Virus record (IMG/VR): IMGVR_UViG_3300020057_000111 | Span: 1-31,877 of that record | Strand: one strand, 5' to 3' | DNA length: 31,877 nucleotides | From: a virus | In this document: positions 4,699-13,817 of the stretch, piece after piece | Layout: each line of letters begins with the position of its first letter | How positions within the stretch are numbered: the stretch's first letter is position 1 | Notes under the pieces: model-generated | Told to the model about the DNA's origin: nothing | The model's database searches: none | Seen by the model: the letters and a program-made list of their open reading frames with translations, nothing else | Translations under genes and position numbers: made by a program

Positions 4699-6474
4699 AT
4701 GGCATTCGCACCCACATTACAACAAATTTTTAAAATCATATTTAATGATTCCATTGATGCTGTACGGGTTGACGTTGTTCAATCGGTGGGCGGTGGAGGT
4801 GGCGGTGGCGGCATCCAATACACTGAAGGCGACATCGATGCCACCATAACGGGAACCGCAGCTTTAGCCGAAGGACCAAGTAACACACTTTCAGTTTTGC
4901 AAATGAATGCCTCTGGAAATTTAAAAGTCTATCTTGAAAACGCAACTGTGGCCGTTACACAATCAGGTTCATGGGATTTGGCGAATATCACAGGAACAAT
5001 AACTTTGCCAACTGGCGCCTCAACGGAGGCGAGTTTAGCAAAGCTTCCTCTAGTCCAGGGTTCGACAACCTCGGGTCAATCTGGTCCACTTGCCCAAGGT
5101 GCCGTAACGACCGCTGCTCCGTCATACACCACTGCACAAACCTCACCCCTTTCCCTAACTACATCGGGTGCCCTTCGTGTGGATGGGAGTTCTTTTTCAC
5201 AGCCGGTGACAATAGCAGCCCAGGCAAGTTCAATAGCAAAGGCTGAAGATGTTGCTTCGGCAAATGCCGACGTGGGCGTGGGAGCAATGGCAGTTCAAAA
5301 AGCCATCCCTGCGAACACTGCAACATCAGACGGCGATTATGAATTCCTTCAAATGTCTGCAGGGCGTTTGTGGGTTTCAGCTATTATTGATTCGGCTCTC
5401 CCGGCCGGCACCAATAACATTGGTGATGTTGATGTACTCTCAATTATCCCTGGTGTGGCCGCAACCAACTTAGGCAAAGCTGAGGACGCCGCACACACGA
5501 GCGGCGATGTGGGCGTAATGACGCTTGCCGTTCGCCGTGACACACCAACCGCCCTTGCCGCAGACAATGACTATATGCCGCTCATAACAGATAGTTTGGG
5601 ACGGCTTTGGACTCAAACACTTCTGGTTTCCAACAGCGGGGTCGACGTCGGTGATGTAACAATTAATAACGCAGCGGGTGCCGCAGCGGTAAATATTCAA
5701 GACGGTGGCAATTCTCTCACGGTAGATAATGGTGGGACATTCTTAGTTCAGGCAACCATTGCAGCCGGTGCCACTACGATTGGAAAGGCTGAGGATATTC
5801 TAAGTGCCGATGCCGATGTGGGTGTTCCTGCAATGGCAGTACGCAAAGCCACCCCTGCCAATACTTCTGGAACCGATGGTGATTATGAGTTTTTACAAAT
5901 GTCTGCAGGCAGACTTTGGACCTCAACCATTTTAGAAGCCGGGACCGCAGCCATCGGAAAACTTGCCGCAAATTCAGGAATTGATATTGGCGATGTGGAT
6001 GTGACCTCTATTGTTCCCGGGGTTGCTGCAACCAATTTAGGCAAGGCCGAAGATTCTATTGCCGGATCCGGTGATGTGGGAGTTATGGCTTTGGCCGTTA
6101 GGGCAGATATCGCAGCCACGACCGCAGCTAATGGTGACTATGTTCCCCTTCTAACCGATGCAGTCGGAGCCTTATATATTTCACTCTCAGCAACAGAAAA
6201 AGCATCCACCTCAACCCTTTCAAACGTCGCAGCAAGTACCTCGAATGTTACGCTCCTTGCCTTAAATACAGCAAGACGTGCTGCGGTTTTTTACAACGAC
6301 TCAACATCAATTTGTTATTTGAAGTTTGGAACCACTGCTTCCGCAACCTCGTACACATTTCAAATGGCCGCAGCCTCTACGGTAATCCTAAATAACGATC
6401 CTATTTATTCAGGACTCGTCGCTGGAATTTGGATTTCAGCTATAGGGACCATGAGAGTAACGGAGATAACTTAA
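4699..6474 (+). CDS. Large repetitive virion/fibre-like protein
   Basis: The 591-aa protein is rich in Ala, Thr, Ser, Asn and Gly with almost no Cys. A poly-Gly stretch (about 31-38) follows the N-terminal helix. The body has an A-B-A-B pattern of modules: A (KAED...DVGVGAMAVQKA...DGDYEFLQMSAGRLW) near 178-228 and 363-412, and B (KAED...GDVGVMTLAVRRD...DSLGRLW) near 260-306 and 449-495. The period is about 187 aa, so it grew by duplicating an A-B pair. The GDVGVMxLAVR/DSxGRL pattern is common in phage structural proteins. The C-terminal 90 residues look like a beta-rich head domain. It begins a run of three abutting genes; decoration, neck or side-fibre roles are possible. Confidence 0.65.
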   Translation: MAFAPTLQQIFKIIFNDSIDAVRVDVVQSVGGGGGGGGIQYTEGDIDATITGTAALAEGPSNTLSVLQMNASGNLKVYLENATVAVTQSGSWDLANITGTITLPTGASTEASLAKLPLVQGSTTSGQSGPLAQGAVTTAAPSYTTAQTSPLSLTTSGALRVDGSSFSQPVTIAAQASSIAKAEDVASANADVGVGAMAVQKAIPANTATSDGDYEFLQMSAGRLWVSAIIDSALPAGTNNIGDVDVLSIIPGVAATNLGKAEDAAHTSGDVGVMTLAVRRDTPTALAADNDYMPLITDSLGRLWTQTLLVSNSGVDVGDVTINNAAGAAAVNIQDGGNSLTVDNGGTFLVQATIAAGATTIGKAEDILSADADVGVPAMAVRKATPANTSGTDGDYEFLQMSAGRLWTSTILEAGTAAIGKLAANSGIDIGDVDVTSIVPGVAATNLGKAEDSIAGSGDVGVMALAVRADIAATTAANGDYVPLLTDAVGALYISLSATEKASTSTLSNVAASTSNVTLLALNTARRAAVFYNDSTSICYLKFGTTASATSYTFQMAAASTVILNNDPIYSGLVAGIWISAIGTMRVTEIT

Positions 6475-6475
6475 T

Positions 6476-8179
6476 ATGCAGTATATCCCACTAGCAGGAA
6501 GTGGAATGTCGATTGGTGGCGTCATCACAAGTGGCACCGTTGCCCGAGTCCTTTACACTGGGACCGGCCCCGTCCTTGCTGATGATGCGGACTTTAATTT
6601 TGATTCAGCTAACAAGCGTCTTTATGTTCCGCAAATTGCCGGAGCCACAGGATCTAGTTCTAATCTTTCAATTTACGCAAATGATAGTGCATTTGTGGAT
6701 AACACCACTGGAACTATAAGTTTAAAACATAGGTTAACATTCACTGAAAATTTCACGGCCGTTGGTAGTGGCGGCGCGCTGAATATCGCTATGATTAGTT
6801 ATACCCCTACGGTCACGTCAGCTTTATCGATCAATCTATTTACCGGGCTTTCATTTAACCCTACAATTAATGTTTCCGTGGCACAAGTTCTATCAGGAGC
6901 ACCCGCTTTTAGGGCATCACCAAAATATGTACACACCACTGCAAATCTAAGTGACGCCATAACTTATTATACCGGATTTGATTCTCTACCATCTTTTGAT
7001 ACCACTGCAGCCACCGGAACATCAGTTCCTGGTTTTATAATAGGTTATTCTTCTTCTCCTAGAATTTTTAAAACAGGGGCCGCAGCAATAACCGCTCCCT
7101 TAGTTGCATGTTATGCAACTTATTCAACTCCGTTCTTTAATACCGATATTGCAGCGGGGGTTGTTATCACAAGCTTGGTTGGATTTAGAAGTTTCCAACC
7201 TGTCGGAGGCTCAGGTACAGTAACCAACTATCAAGGATTTCAATACCTCACCCCTACTGGGGGTAATATTCCAACAATCACAAATGAATTTGCATACACA
7301 AGTGATATGGTTTCGGGTTCCGCAAAATGGAATTTATATTTCACCGGCACTGGCAAATCATTCATGCAAGGCGGTCTTAGAATTGGTGATGCTTCGCCTG
7401 TTCAACCAACTGAGAAGTTAGAAGTTGTTGGCAACGCTGTTTTAGGATTAGCTTCAACTACGACGGGAGAATTACACTTTGCTAATTCGTCTAATGCTAG
7501 CTTGGCTAAAATCAAAGCCCCGACAGGTATCACTGGCACTTACACTTTAACTCTGCCTGTTGATGACGGGACAGCGAATCAGGTTTTAAAGACAGACGGA
7601 TCTGGAGTTCTATCTTGGACTACAGTCTCTGGTTCTGGAAACGATTTACTTGACGGCTCAGTACACACGGATACAGCCGCAGGGACCGTTGCTCGCGGTG
7701 ATGTGATAACAGGGCAAAGCGGGACTGCCAAATGGACGAGACTTGCTAAGGGTACTGCTTACCAAGCACTAGTTATGGATTCTTCAGCAACCGATGTTGC
7801 GTGGGGAAACGTTGCAGGAATGCAGCTTCAAGGAAGCACTGGAACCGTTAACGGGACGGCGACAGTTACATTATCATTGGCTGGCCTAGCCACTTGTGAA
7901 ATGCCAATGCCGTTTGCTGGAATTATCTACGCAATGTCGATGGGCCACAGTGCTAATAGAACCGCCGGAACATGTACTGCAAGGTATCTACTCAACGGGA
8001 CAGCAGATGCAACTAATACAGTTGTTATCGATGGAACAAATGTTAGGCGGTTCTATCTGTTATTTTCTACGCCAGTTACTTTCGCAGCGGGAGACTATCT
8101 TTCACTTGAAACAGTTACTTCAGGATTTACGCCAACAGCTAACGACGCACTCGTTACGTTATTTTTAAGGAGAACATAA
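6476..8179 (+). CDS. Tail-fibre-like protein
   Basis: The 567-aa Ser/Thr/Gly/Ala-rich beta protein starts one base after the previous stop. A segment near 345-395 (LHFANSSNASLAKIKAP, then GTYTLTLPVDDGTANQVL and VLSWTTV) is the stalk-to-tip motif of many phage fibres and tail proteins. The C-terminal 120 residues form another beta domain, probably a binding head. The location upstream of terminase is unusual for main tail fibres but fits head or neck fibres. Confident it is structural, not of the exact part. Confidence 0.65.
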   Translation: MQYIPLAGSGMSIGGVITSGTVARVLYTGTGPVLADDADFNFDSANKRLYVPQIAGATGSSSNLSIYANDSAFVDNTTGTISLKHRLTFTENFTAVGSGGALNIAMISYTPTVTSALSINLFTGLSFNPTINVSVAQVLSGAPAFRASPKYVHTTANLSDAITYYTGFDSLPSFDTTAATGTSVPGFIIGYSSSPRIFKTGAAAITAPLVACYATYSTPFFNTDIAAGVVITSLVGFRSFQPVGGSGTVTNYQGFQYLTPTGGNIPTITNEFAYTSDMVSGSAKWNLYFTGTGKSFMQGGLRIGDASPVQPTEKLEVVGNAVLGLASTTTGELHFANSSNASLAKIKAPTGITGTYTLTLPVDDGTANQVLKTDGSGVLSWTTVSGSGNDLLDGSVHTDTAAGTVARGDVITGQSGTAKWTRLAKGTAYQALVMDSSATDVAWGNVAGMQLQGSTGTVNGTATVTLSLAGLATCEMPMPFAGIIYAMSMGHSANRTAGTCTARYLLNGTADATNTVVIDGTNVRRFYLLFSTPVTFAAGDYLSLETVTSGFTPTANDALVTLFLRRT

Positions 8180-8392
8180 ATGGCTACAGAAAACGAAGGC
8201 CGCATAACAGCCGATGCCGCAGACTCTGGCATCATATCAATCACAGCCAATTTATTCACAATTGTACAAATTAGAGGCTTGATTGATGTAACCAACGCAG
8301 GCACTTTGGATTTACAATGGAACCAAAACACCGCTAACCCCACAGGAACCACACTACAAAAAGGTTCATGGCTGCGAGCAATCGCAATTTAA
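8180..8392 (+). CDS. Small beta-rich fibre-tip-like protein
   Basis: This 70-aa protein abuts the fibre gene with no gap. The C-terminal block (AGTLDLQWNQNTANPTGTTL, then GSWLRAIAI) is a motif I know from the ends of trimeric phage fibre and tail proteins (GTLTLQWAQNTS...). It probably trimerises with, or caps, the fibre encoded upstream. It could also have split off from that fibre's C-terminus. Confidence 0.55.
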   Translation: MATENEGRITADAADSGIISITANLFTIVQIRGLIDVTNAGTLDLQWNQNTANPTGTTLQKGSWLRAIAI

Positions 8393-8410
8393 CAAAGGAG
8401 TTATGATAAA

Positions 8411-8698
8411 ATGTCATACGTAGACTTTTCCGATCCGGTTATGCAACTTATCAGGATTGTCATGGGAGAACTCTTTGCAGACGACCAGGCCCTCAAGGAT
8501 CATATCAATCGCGGCGGTGTGGCAAAAAAAGCTTTTTTGATATCTGTAACCCAAACAAAAATTGACCTCCTTCAGGTAAAAATAGATAACATCGATTCCA
8601 TAGTGGCTGAAATGAAGGTCCAGCTCCTGGCTGAACTTAACGCAAAGAAAGCCTTAGCCATAGTCGCAAAGTCTGACTTTGAAAATATAGATGAATAG
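8411..8698 (+). CDS. Hypothetical helical protein
   Basis: The 95-aa protein has a clear AAAGGAG ribosome-binding site. It is predicted mostly helical, with heptad-like spacing from about 40 to 90 (IDLLQVKIDNIDSIVAEMKV). No signal peptide or membrane helix. Family not recognised. Confidence 0.55.
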   Translation: MSYVDFSDPVMQLIRIVMGELFADDQALKDHINRGGVAKKAFLISVTQTKIDLLQVKIDNIDSIVAEMKVQLLAELNAKKALAIVAKSDFENIDE

Positions 8699-8709
8699 GA
8701 GAGATATAT

Positions 8710-9069
8710 ATGGAATTTGATATCACAGGAGTAATAAAAGACTTTGAAGGTAATCCAATCGAAACCCTCGACCCTAGGGATAAGAAAAAAGTTATCCCAT
8801 TAAATATAAGGAAAGTTCTCCTTGATCTATGTGATGCCTCATTCCCCGATGAAAGAATCACAGGTGAGGAAAAAATCCTTAACTTTAAATTAGGACTAAA
8901 GATAGCAGCCACAGAAAAAACCGCTCACTTCACCACAGATGAAGTTGTAAAAATTAAAAATCTATCCAAGAAATATAATCCAATCATTATTGCGGGACGC
9001 ATTATTGAACTCTTAGAGCCTACTGATATTCATTCGAAAGAAGAAAAAGATCCCAAAATAGCTAAATAA
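8710..9069 (+). CDS. Conserved phage small protein, function unknown
   Basis: The 119-aa protein follows an AGGAGAG ribosome-binding site. The pattern (GNPIETLDPRDKK, NIRKVLLDLC, GEEKILNFKLGLKI, then KNLSKKYNPIIIAGRIIELL) fits a widespread small phage protein type of unknown role that I recall with an LKKxIxKAYxPLVVGRAxELL ending. Its last 18 codons lie in a direct repeat that reappears at 9346 onward, leaving a broken copy of its 3' end before terS. Confidence 0.6.
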   Translation: MEFDITGVIKDFEGNPIETLDPRDKKKVIPLNIRKVLLDLCDASFPDERITGEEKILNFKLGLKIAATEKTAHFTTDEVVKIKNLSKKYNPIIIAGRIIELLEPTDIHSKEEKDPKIAK

Positions 9070-9129
9070 CTAGGCATTTTTTTACTTGAATATGTAAACA
9101 TAATAAGAAAAGGAATCGATGATGAAACT
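9013..9129 (+). repeat. Long direct repeat, copy 1
   Basis: 117 bp covering the 3' end of the 119-aa gene, the spacer with a T7 tract, and the ribosome-binding site and first codons of the 72-aa gene. It recurs at 9346-9474 with a 12-bp T-tract expansion and a few substitutions (aaaaggaatcg versus aaaagaaaccg). Confidence 0.9.
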
Positions 9130-9337
9130 AGCAGCATTACCGCCAGCAACCCTTGAAAAGCTTGTAAACTTTATTTCGAGCCGTCACACCCATAAAGAAG
9201 TGGATCCTTTAATTCAAGAAGTTAAAGCCACACTTCAACTAGTGGAACTGGCAGATAAAAAGCCAATGGTAAAAGAGAATGAAATATTAAATGGAAAATA
9301 CAAAGCCAAAACCAAAGATGAAAGGACGGCCATCTAA
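9119..9337 (+). CDS. Hypothetical 72-aa protein between repeats
   Basis: It starts ATGATGAAACTA after AAAAGGA. The predicted product is helical (MMKLAALPPATLEKLVNFIS...), with no known motif. The end (KDERTAI) is read from DNA that, in another frame, is a damaged copy of the terS start (Met-Lys-Gly-Arg-Pro-Ser-Lys-Tyr-Lys then stop). The C-terminus is therefore probably a by-product of the local duplication. Confidence 0.5.
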   Translation: MMKLAALPPATLEKLVNFISSRHTHKEVDPLIQEVKATLQLVELADKKPMVKENEILNGKYKAKTKDERTAI

Positions 9338-9345
9338 GTACAAGT

Positions 9346-9474
9346 TTAGAGCCTACTGATATTCATTCGAAAGAAGAAAAAGATCCCAAAATAGCTAAAT
9401 AACTAGGCATTTTTTAGGCATTTTTTTTACTTGAATATGTAAACATAATAAGAAAAGAAACCGATGATGAAACT
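9346..9474 (+). repeat. Long direct repeat, copy 2
   Basis: Second copy of 9013-9129, 129 bp long because aggcatttttt is itself duplicated. It carries an untranslated remnant of the 119-aa gene's 3' end and brings the same spacer next to terS. The weaker SD (agaaacc instead of aaggaat) suggests decay since duplication. Confidence 0.9.
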
Positions 9475-9499
9475 GGATGAAAACAGGACGGCCATCTAA
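9464..9499 (+). pseudogene. 11-codon remnant of the 72-aa gene overlapping terS
   Basis: ATG ATG AAA CTG continues as MMKLDENRTAI and stops at 9499, matching the first four and last residues (DE.RTAI) of the 72-aa gene with everything between deleted. It overlaps the terS ATG (9477) in another frame. It may now act as a leader peptide that couples terS translation, or simply be debris. Confidence 0.5.
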
Positions 9500-9887
9500 G
9501 TACAAGCCCGAATATTGCAAAATGCTTAAACAGCATTTGATCGAAGGATTATCGTACGAATCCTTTGCAGGTTTACTCGGCGTGTCAAGAGAATCCCTTT
9601 ACGAATGGGAACGAAAATTTAAAGAGTTTGCTGACACCAAAAAGCAATATATTGAGGCCGCCAGACTCTTTTGGGAAAAGATGGGACGTGCCGGAGCTTC
9701 GGGACAGATCACAGGGTTTAATTGCACAGCATGGCTGTTTACCATGAAGAACCGATTTGGATACAGGGATAGGCAGGACTTAAATATTGCCGGTGAAGGT
9801 GGAGGTCCGATCAAATATCAAAACCTGAGTCAGGCTCAAATCAATTCCCAGCTAGAGCAAATCCTTAGAATATTAAGTGAAGACTGA
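9477..9887 (+). CDS. terS: Terminase small subunit
   Basis: This 136-aa protein starts MKTGRPSKYKPEYCKMLKQH, a typical phage small-terminase beginning. A helix-turn-helix region follows (LSYESFAGLLGVSRESLYEW, about 25-44), then a helical middle and a C-terminal oligomer/peptide tail. It recognises phage DNA for packaging and loads the large subunit. It overlaps terL by 11 bases. No strong ribosome-binding site precedes the ATG, so coupling to the 11-codon leader ORF is possible. Confidence 0.85.
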   Translation: MKTGRPSKYKPEYCKMLKQHLIEGLSYESFAGLLGVSRESLYEWERKFKEFADTKKQYIEAARLFWEKMGRAGASGQITGFNCTAWLFTMKNRFGYRDRQDLNIAGEGGGPIKYQNLSQAQINSQLEQILRILSED

Positions 9888-11364
9888 TAAATATTTAAAC
9901 TCCCTAATAAAAGCCAACGGCCTTCTTTATGAAAAGACGGCTAGTTCTTTAAGGTCGTACTTCAAACACACTTGGACTATTTTAGAACCCAACCTTCCAC
10001 TCAAATATAACTGGCACTATGATTTAATGGCTGAATATTTAATGGCGTGTTCGCAAGGACAAATCAAACGGCTCATTGTTAACTTGCCACCACGTTATGG
10101 TAAATCAAATTTAATTACCGTTTGCTTTCCCACATGGCTCTGGATACATAAACCTGAACTAAGGTTTATCTTTGCAAGTTATGCACAAACACTTTCAACC
10201 AAACACTCAGTCGATCGAAGAACCATAATTGAATCTGATTGGTACAGCCAGGGTTATGGACATCTTTATTCCCTAGCTATTGACCAAAATATGAAAACAG
10301 AATTTTTAAATAATAAGCGTGGAGTAATGACAGCTTCATCTATACATGGGGCCGTCACAGGCAAGGGAGGTTCATATATAATCGTTGATGATCCTCACAA
10401 TCCAAGAGGTGCCGACTCTGATTTAAAACGCGCTGCGGTCATTACATCTTTTGATAGAGCAATTTCAACCAGGCTTGATGATAAAGATAATGGGGTCATC
10501 ATCGTTGTAATGCAAAGACTTCATGAGAATGATTTATCAGGTCATTTAATTGAACAAGGTGGGTGGGAGCATTTAAAACTCCCAGGACTTTTTGATAAAC
10601 CGAAGACTTATATTTTCCCGGTCTCACATAAAACAAAACAAACAGACTTCAATGAACCTCTCCATAAGGAAAGGGAAAACCTAACCCAACTCATGGACCA
10701 AAAGAAAGCCTTGGGGACCTATGGTTGGTCGGGTCAGTATATGCAAGAGCCTTCACCCGCAGGAGGTGGAGTGTTTAAAAGAAGTTGGTTTAAGTTTTGG
10801 ACCAAACTTCCAGAAAAGCTTGATGAAATGTTAATCAGCTTTGATATGGCATTTAAGGAAACATCGGACAGTGACTTTGTTGTAGGGCAAGTGTGGGCAA
10901 AGCATGGCGCTGATTCTTATTTGATTGGTCAAGTACGCGACCGAATGGACTTTATCGGAACCCTAAATGCCTTTGTTACCTTCTGTGGGAAATACAAAGA
11001 CGCTCACTTAAAATTAGTAGAAGAAAAAGCAAACGGTGCTGCGGTTATCAGCGCGTTAAAGAAAAAGATAAGTGGCATAGTTCCGGTCATACCCAAAGAC
11101 TCAAAGGAAGCTAGAGCTCACGCCGTAAGCCCACAGTTTGAAAGCGGAAACGTTTACATACCAGACCCAAAGTCTAACCCGTGGGTTCATGACTACATCG
11201 AGGAATTCATTAAGTTTCCTAGGGCGACACATGATGACCAAGTGGATGCGACAACCCAAGCCCTGTTACGATTTAGTTCCAGACCAACAGGGAACTTTAT
11301 TGACAGCTCAGGAAAATCTGGCAAGAGTTTAGTGGCAACAATGATTGGGGATAATGCTTGGTAG
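9877..11364 (+). CDS. terL: Terminase large subunit
   Basis: The 495-aa packaging motor has a complete motif set. The ATPase part has PPRYGKS at 71-77 (Walker A-like) and IIVDD at 168-172 (Walker B). The RNase H-like nuclease has acidic residues at ISFDMAF (Asp323), VEEKANG (Glu382) and HDDQVDA (Asp453-Asp457). Length is normal. It starts with GTG 9877 inside the end of terS (overlap 11 bases), and its own stop overlaps the TTG start of the portal gene, so terS-terL-portal appear coupled. Confidence 0.93.
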   Translation: MKTDKYLNSLIKANGLLYEKTASSLRSYFKHTWTILEPNLPLKYNWHYDLMAEYLMACSQGQIKRLIVNLPPRYGKSNLITVCFPTWLWIHKPELRFIFASYAQTLSTKHSVDRRTIIESDWYSQGYGHLYSLAIDQNMKTEFLNNKRGVMTASSIHGAVTGKGGSYIIVDDPHNPRGADSDLKRAAVITSFDRAISTRLDDKDNGVIIVVMQRLHENDLSGHLIEQGGWEHLKLPGLFDKPKTYIFPVSHKTKQTDFNEPLHKERENLTQLMDQKKALGTYGWSGQYMQEPSPAGGGVFKRSWFKFWTKLPEKLDEMLISFDMAFKETSDSDFVVGQVWAKHGADSYLIGQVRDRMDFIGTLNAFVTFCGKYKDAHLKLVEEKANGAAVISALKKKISGIVPVIPKDSKEARAHAVSPQFESGNVYIPDPKSNPWVHDYIEEFIKFPRATHDDQVDATTQALLRFSSRPTGNFIDSSGKSGKSLVATMIGDNAW

Positions 11365-13775
11365 AGCAAAAAGGGATGTGGGACCGTATGAAGGGTTTGT
11401 TTTCCCTCACAGAACCCACACCACAAGATTCAAGGCGCATTAATATTCACTACTCGGACATTGGTTCTTCGGGTATCCAAAGCTATGGTGGATACCCTTC
11501 GGAAGAATATTTAATAAAAATCAAAGGAACCCTTGGTGCTGATATCTACGATCAAATGCGCCGATCGGATCCAAACATTGTTATGGTCTTGTCCTTGGTT
11601 AGTAATTTAATTAAAGGTGCAAGCTGGTCTTTTGAAAAGGCCGATAACGATGAAGAGTCAGAACGTCAAGCCGAACTAATTAATCACATTTTCTTTAATT
11701 GTTTGGATCAACCATGGACCCAAAAACTTGGGGAAATCCTGACCTATTTAATTTATGGTCACGCAGCCTTTGAAGTTACCCACAAACCTATAATCGGACA
11801 TCCGGACTTTGGAAACTTCATTGCGATTAAATCTTTATCCTGGCGCTCACCTAAAACCATAGACCGTTTTAATTTAGATCCTCAAACGGGAAACTTGTTA
11901 TCAATTACCCAACTCGCCTATGGGGATCTCCTCCGTAACGTAACCATACCTGCAGAATATTTGGTTTTGTTTACTCACATGCGTGAAGGCTCGATGTATG
12001 AAGGGATTAGTGCACTTCGTCCTGTTTACGGATCATGGTTAAGGAAAAACACTTATCTAAAATTAATGGCCATTGGAATGGAAAAGTATGCCGTTCCCAC
12101 ACCTATCCTTGATGTTCCTGAAGGAAAAGAAAACTCAGAACAATTCGAACAGGCCATTGAAGTTCTTAAAATGTATACAACTCACCAATCGGCATACTTA
12201 ACAAAGCCCGCCGAATGGAAACTTGATTTCAGTGAAACAACTTTCGAGCCTCAAAAACTTAAAGAAGCAATCGACTTCGAAAACTCTGAAATGGTTCGGG
12301 CCTTCCTTGCTAACTTCATGCTGCTTGGAAGCGGTGGCGGTGGCGGATCTTATGCTCTGAGTAATGACCTTAGTGATTTCTTCCTAGGCGGGATTGAATA
12401 TATTGCCAATTATATTTGTGAGGAATTTAATCGCTGCTTAATTCCAAGCATGGTTGATTTAAACTTTGGCCCGCAAAAGAAATATCCCAAATTAAAAGCC
12501 ACAGGTATTCGTGATAGAGCCGGCAAAGAACTTGCTGAAGTTATTCAACTCTTGGTAAATGCAAGAGCGCTTACACCAGATTCTGATTTAGAAAAAGAAT
12601 TGCGCCGTCGTTACAAGCTTCCTGAAAAACAAGAGGTGGATGAATTACCTTTGGATCCAGCGGCAACCCAACCGGATCCGGCAGCCGCTAGTGCCGCAGT
12701 AACACCTCCCACCCCAGCACAGCTTGCGGAATTAAAACTAGCTGACACACCCAGAACTATCATCGTAGATAAAAAACCAGAACTTAAAGACCTGATGCAA
12801 AAACATATGAAGGCTATCGGGACAGCGCTCAAGGATCAAATCATGGCGGGTTATAATAACCTCCCTGAATCACAACGCTTCAACGCAATTAAAAATCTCA
12901 CACCTACCGGGGTTGCCACCTACAAGGCGGAACTATTAAACGCCCTTGCTGAAATTAGTTTTATTTCAATGAACGGTGCCCGTGAAGAAGTTGGATTAAA
13001 ACATATTAAGCTTTCCGAGTTTGATGAGTTGCCGCCCACAGTTAAAAAGAGAATTAAGGCGCTGGCAGAACTTCTGTCCGGATCTCAGTCAGATGATTTA
13101 GTTAAGCATCTTTCGTTTGTTTATCTGTCAAATGTTGATTCTATTCAGGGCGCAGCGGCAATGAACAAACTATTAGATGAAGCCGTAACGATATTGACTT
13201 TAGGTCCCACTACAACGGTTGGATCTGGTAACATAACCGCTCAGGTGGTAAATGAAACTCGTGCGGCTATTTTCTTAGACCCGGAAGTAGACTCTGAAAT
13301 TGAAAGTTACACTTTTAAAAATCCTGACCCCATCACTCCTATTTGTCAGTCTCTGGTTGGTGTGGTGTTCGCGAAAAACGACCCAGACCTTAACCAATAC
13401 CGACCCCCATTGCATCACAACTGTAAAAGCTATTTGTCGGTAAATCTTAAGGGGGGACGACCTAAGGAAGTTACCGACAAAGCCGATTACATGCCTGGGG
13501 TTATGAAGAATATTAAATACATAACTTTGGCAGAAGAGCAGGTTTCCGGTTTGGTTTTACAAGCGGTACAGGTTTCAAAGAAGCTTGCGCTTAGTCTTGA
13601 GGACGCCAAACGGTTTGCCAAAGAGTATGCCCAAACTGTAGATATGCAAGTTGAGTCAGATATGGCTTACCGCTTCCAGCAAAAAGATATAGGCTTATTC
13701 GTTGAAGGATCACTTAAAACTTTCGAACCCATTGAAGGCGTCATATTAATAATGGGCACCCTTAAACCTCTATGA
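11358..13775 (+). CDS. DUF935-type portal fused to MuF-like head morphogenesis protein
   Basis: This 805-aa protein has two parts. Residues about 1-425 are a Mu gp29/DUF935-type portal (DIYDQMRRSDPNIVMVLSLV near the start, FMLLGSGGGGGSYALSND in the middle). A Pro/Ala/Asp linker (about 430-462) follows. Residues about 465-720 look like the MuF/gp30 minicapsid protein, ending in the Cys/His signature ICQSLVGVVF...PPLHHNC (about 661-690). A tail of about 100 residues follows. Mu encodes these as separate genes. I keep TTG 11358 as start because GGGGATAAT lies just upstream and it overlaps the terL stop; ATG 11376 and 11388 are alternatives. Confidence 0.87.
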   Translation: MVEQKGMWDRMKGLFSLTEPTPQDSRRINIHYSDIGSSGIQSYGGYPSEEYLIKIKGTLGADIYDQMRRSDPNIVMVLSLVSNLIKGASWSFEKADNDEESERQAELINHIFFNCLDQPWTQKLGEILTYLIYGHAAFEVTHKPIIGHPDFGNFIAIKSLSWRSPKTIDRFNLDPQTGNLLSITQLAYGDLLRNVTIPAEYLVLFTHMREGSMYEGISALRPVYGSWLRKNTYLKLMAIGMEKYAVPTPILDVPEGKENSEQFEQAIEVLKMYTTHQSAYLTKPAEWKLDFSETTFEPQKLKEAIDFENSEMVRAFLANFMLLGSGGGGGSYALSNDLSDFFLGGIEYIANYICEEFNRCLIPSMVDLNFGPQKKYPKLKATGIRDRAGKELAEVIQLLVNARALTPDSDLEKELRRRYKLPEKQEVDELPLDPAATQPDPAAASAAVTPPTPAQLAELKLADTPRTIIVDKKPELKDLMQKHMKAIGTALKDQIMAGYNNLPESQRFNAIKNLTPTGVATYKAELLNALAEISFISMNGAREEVGLKHIKLSEFDELPPTVKKRIKALAELLSGSQSDDLVKHLSFVYLSNVDSIQGAAAMNKLLDEAVTILTLGPTTTVGSGNITAQVVNETRAAIFLDPEVDSEIESYTFKNPDPITPICQSLVGVVFAKNDPDLNQYRPPLHHNCKSYLSVNLKGGRPKEVTDKADYMPGVMKNIKYITLAEEQVSGLVLQAVQVSKKLALSLEDAKRFAKEYAQTVDMQVESDMAYRFQQKDIGLFVEGSLKTFEPIEGVILIMGTLKPL

Positions 13776-13817
13776 CAAGACTTTGGAATAGGGTTATAGA
13801 ATTTAAAACAGAAACCG

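Noticed and set aside
9075-9084. T-tract at the end of the 119-aa gene as a terminator
   Set aside because: No hairpin precedes the T-run. It is part of the duplicated spacer.
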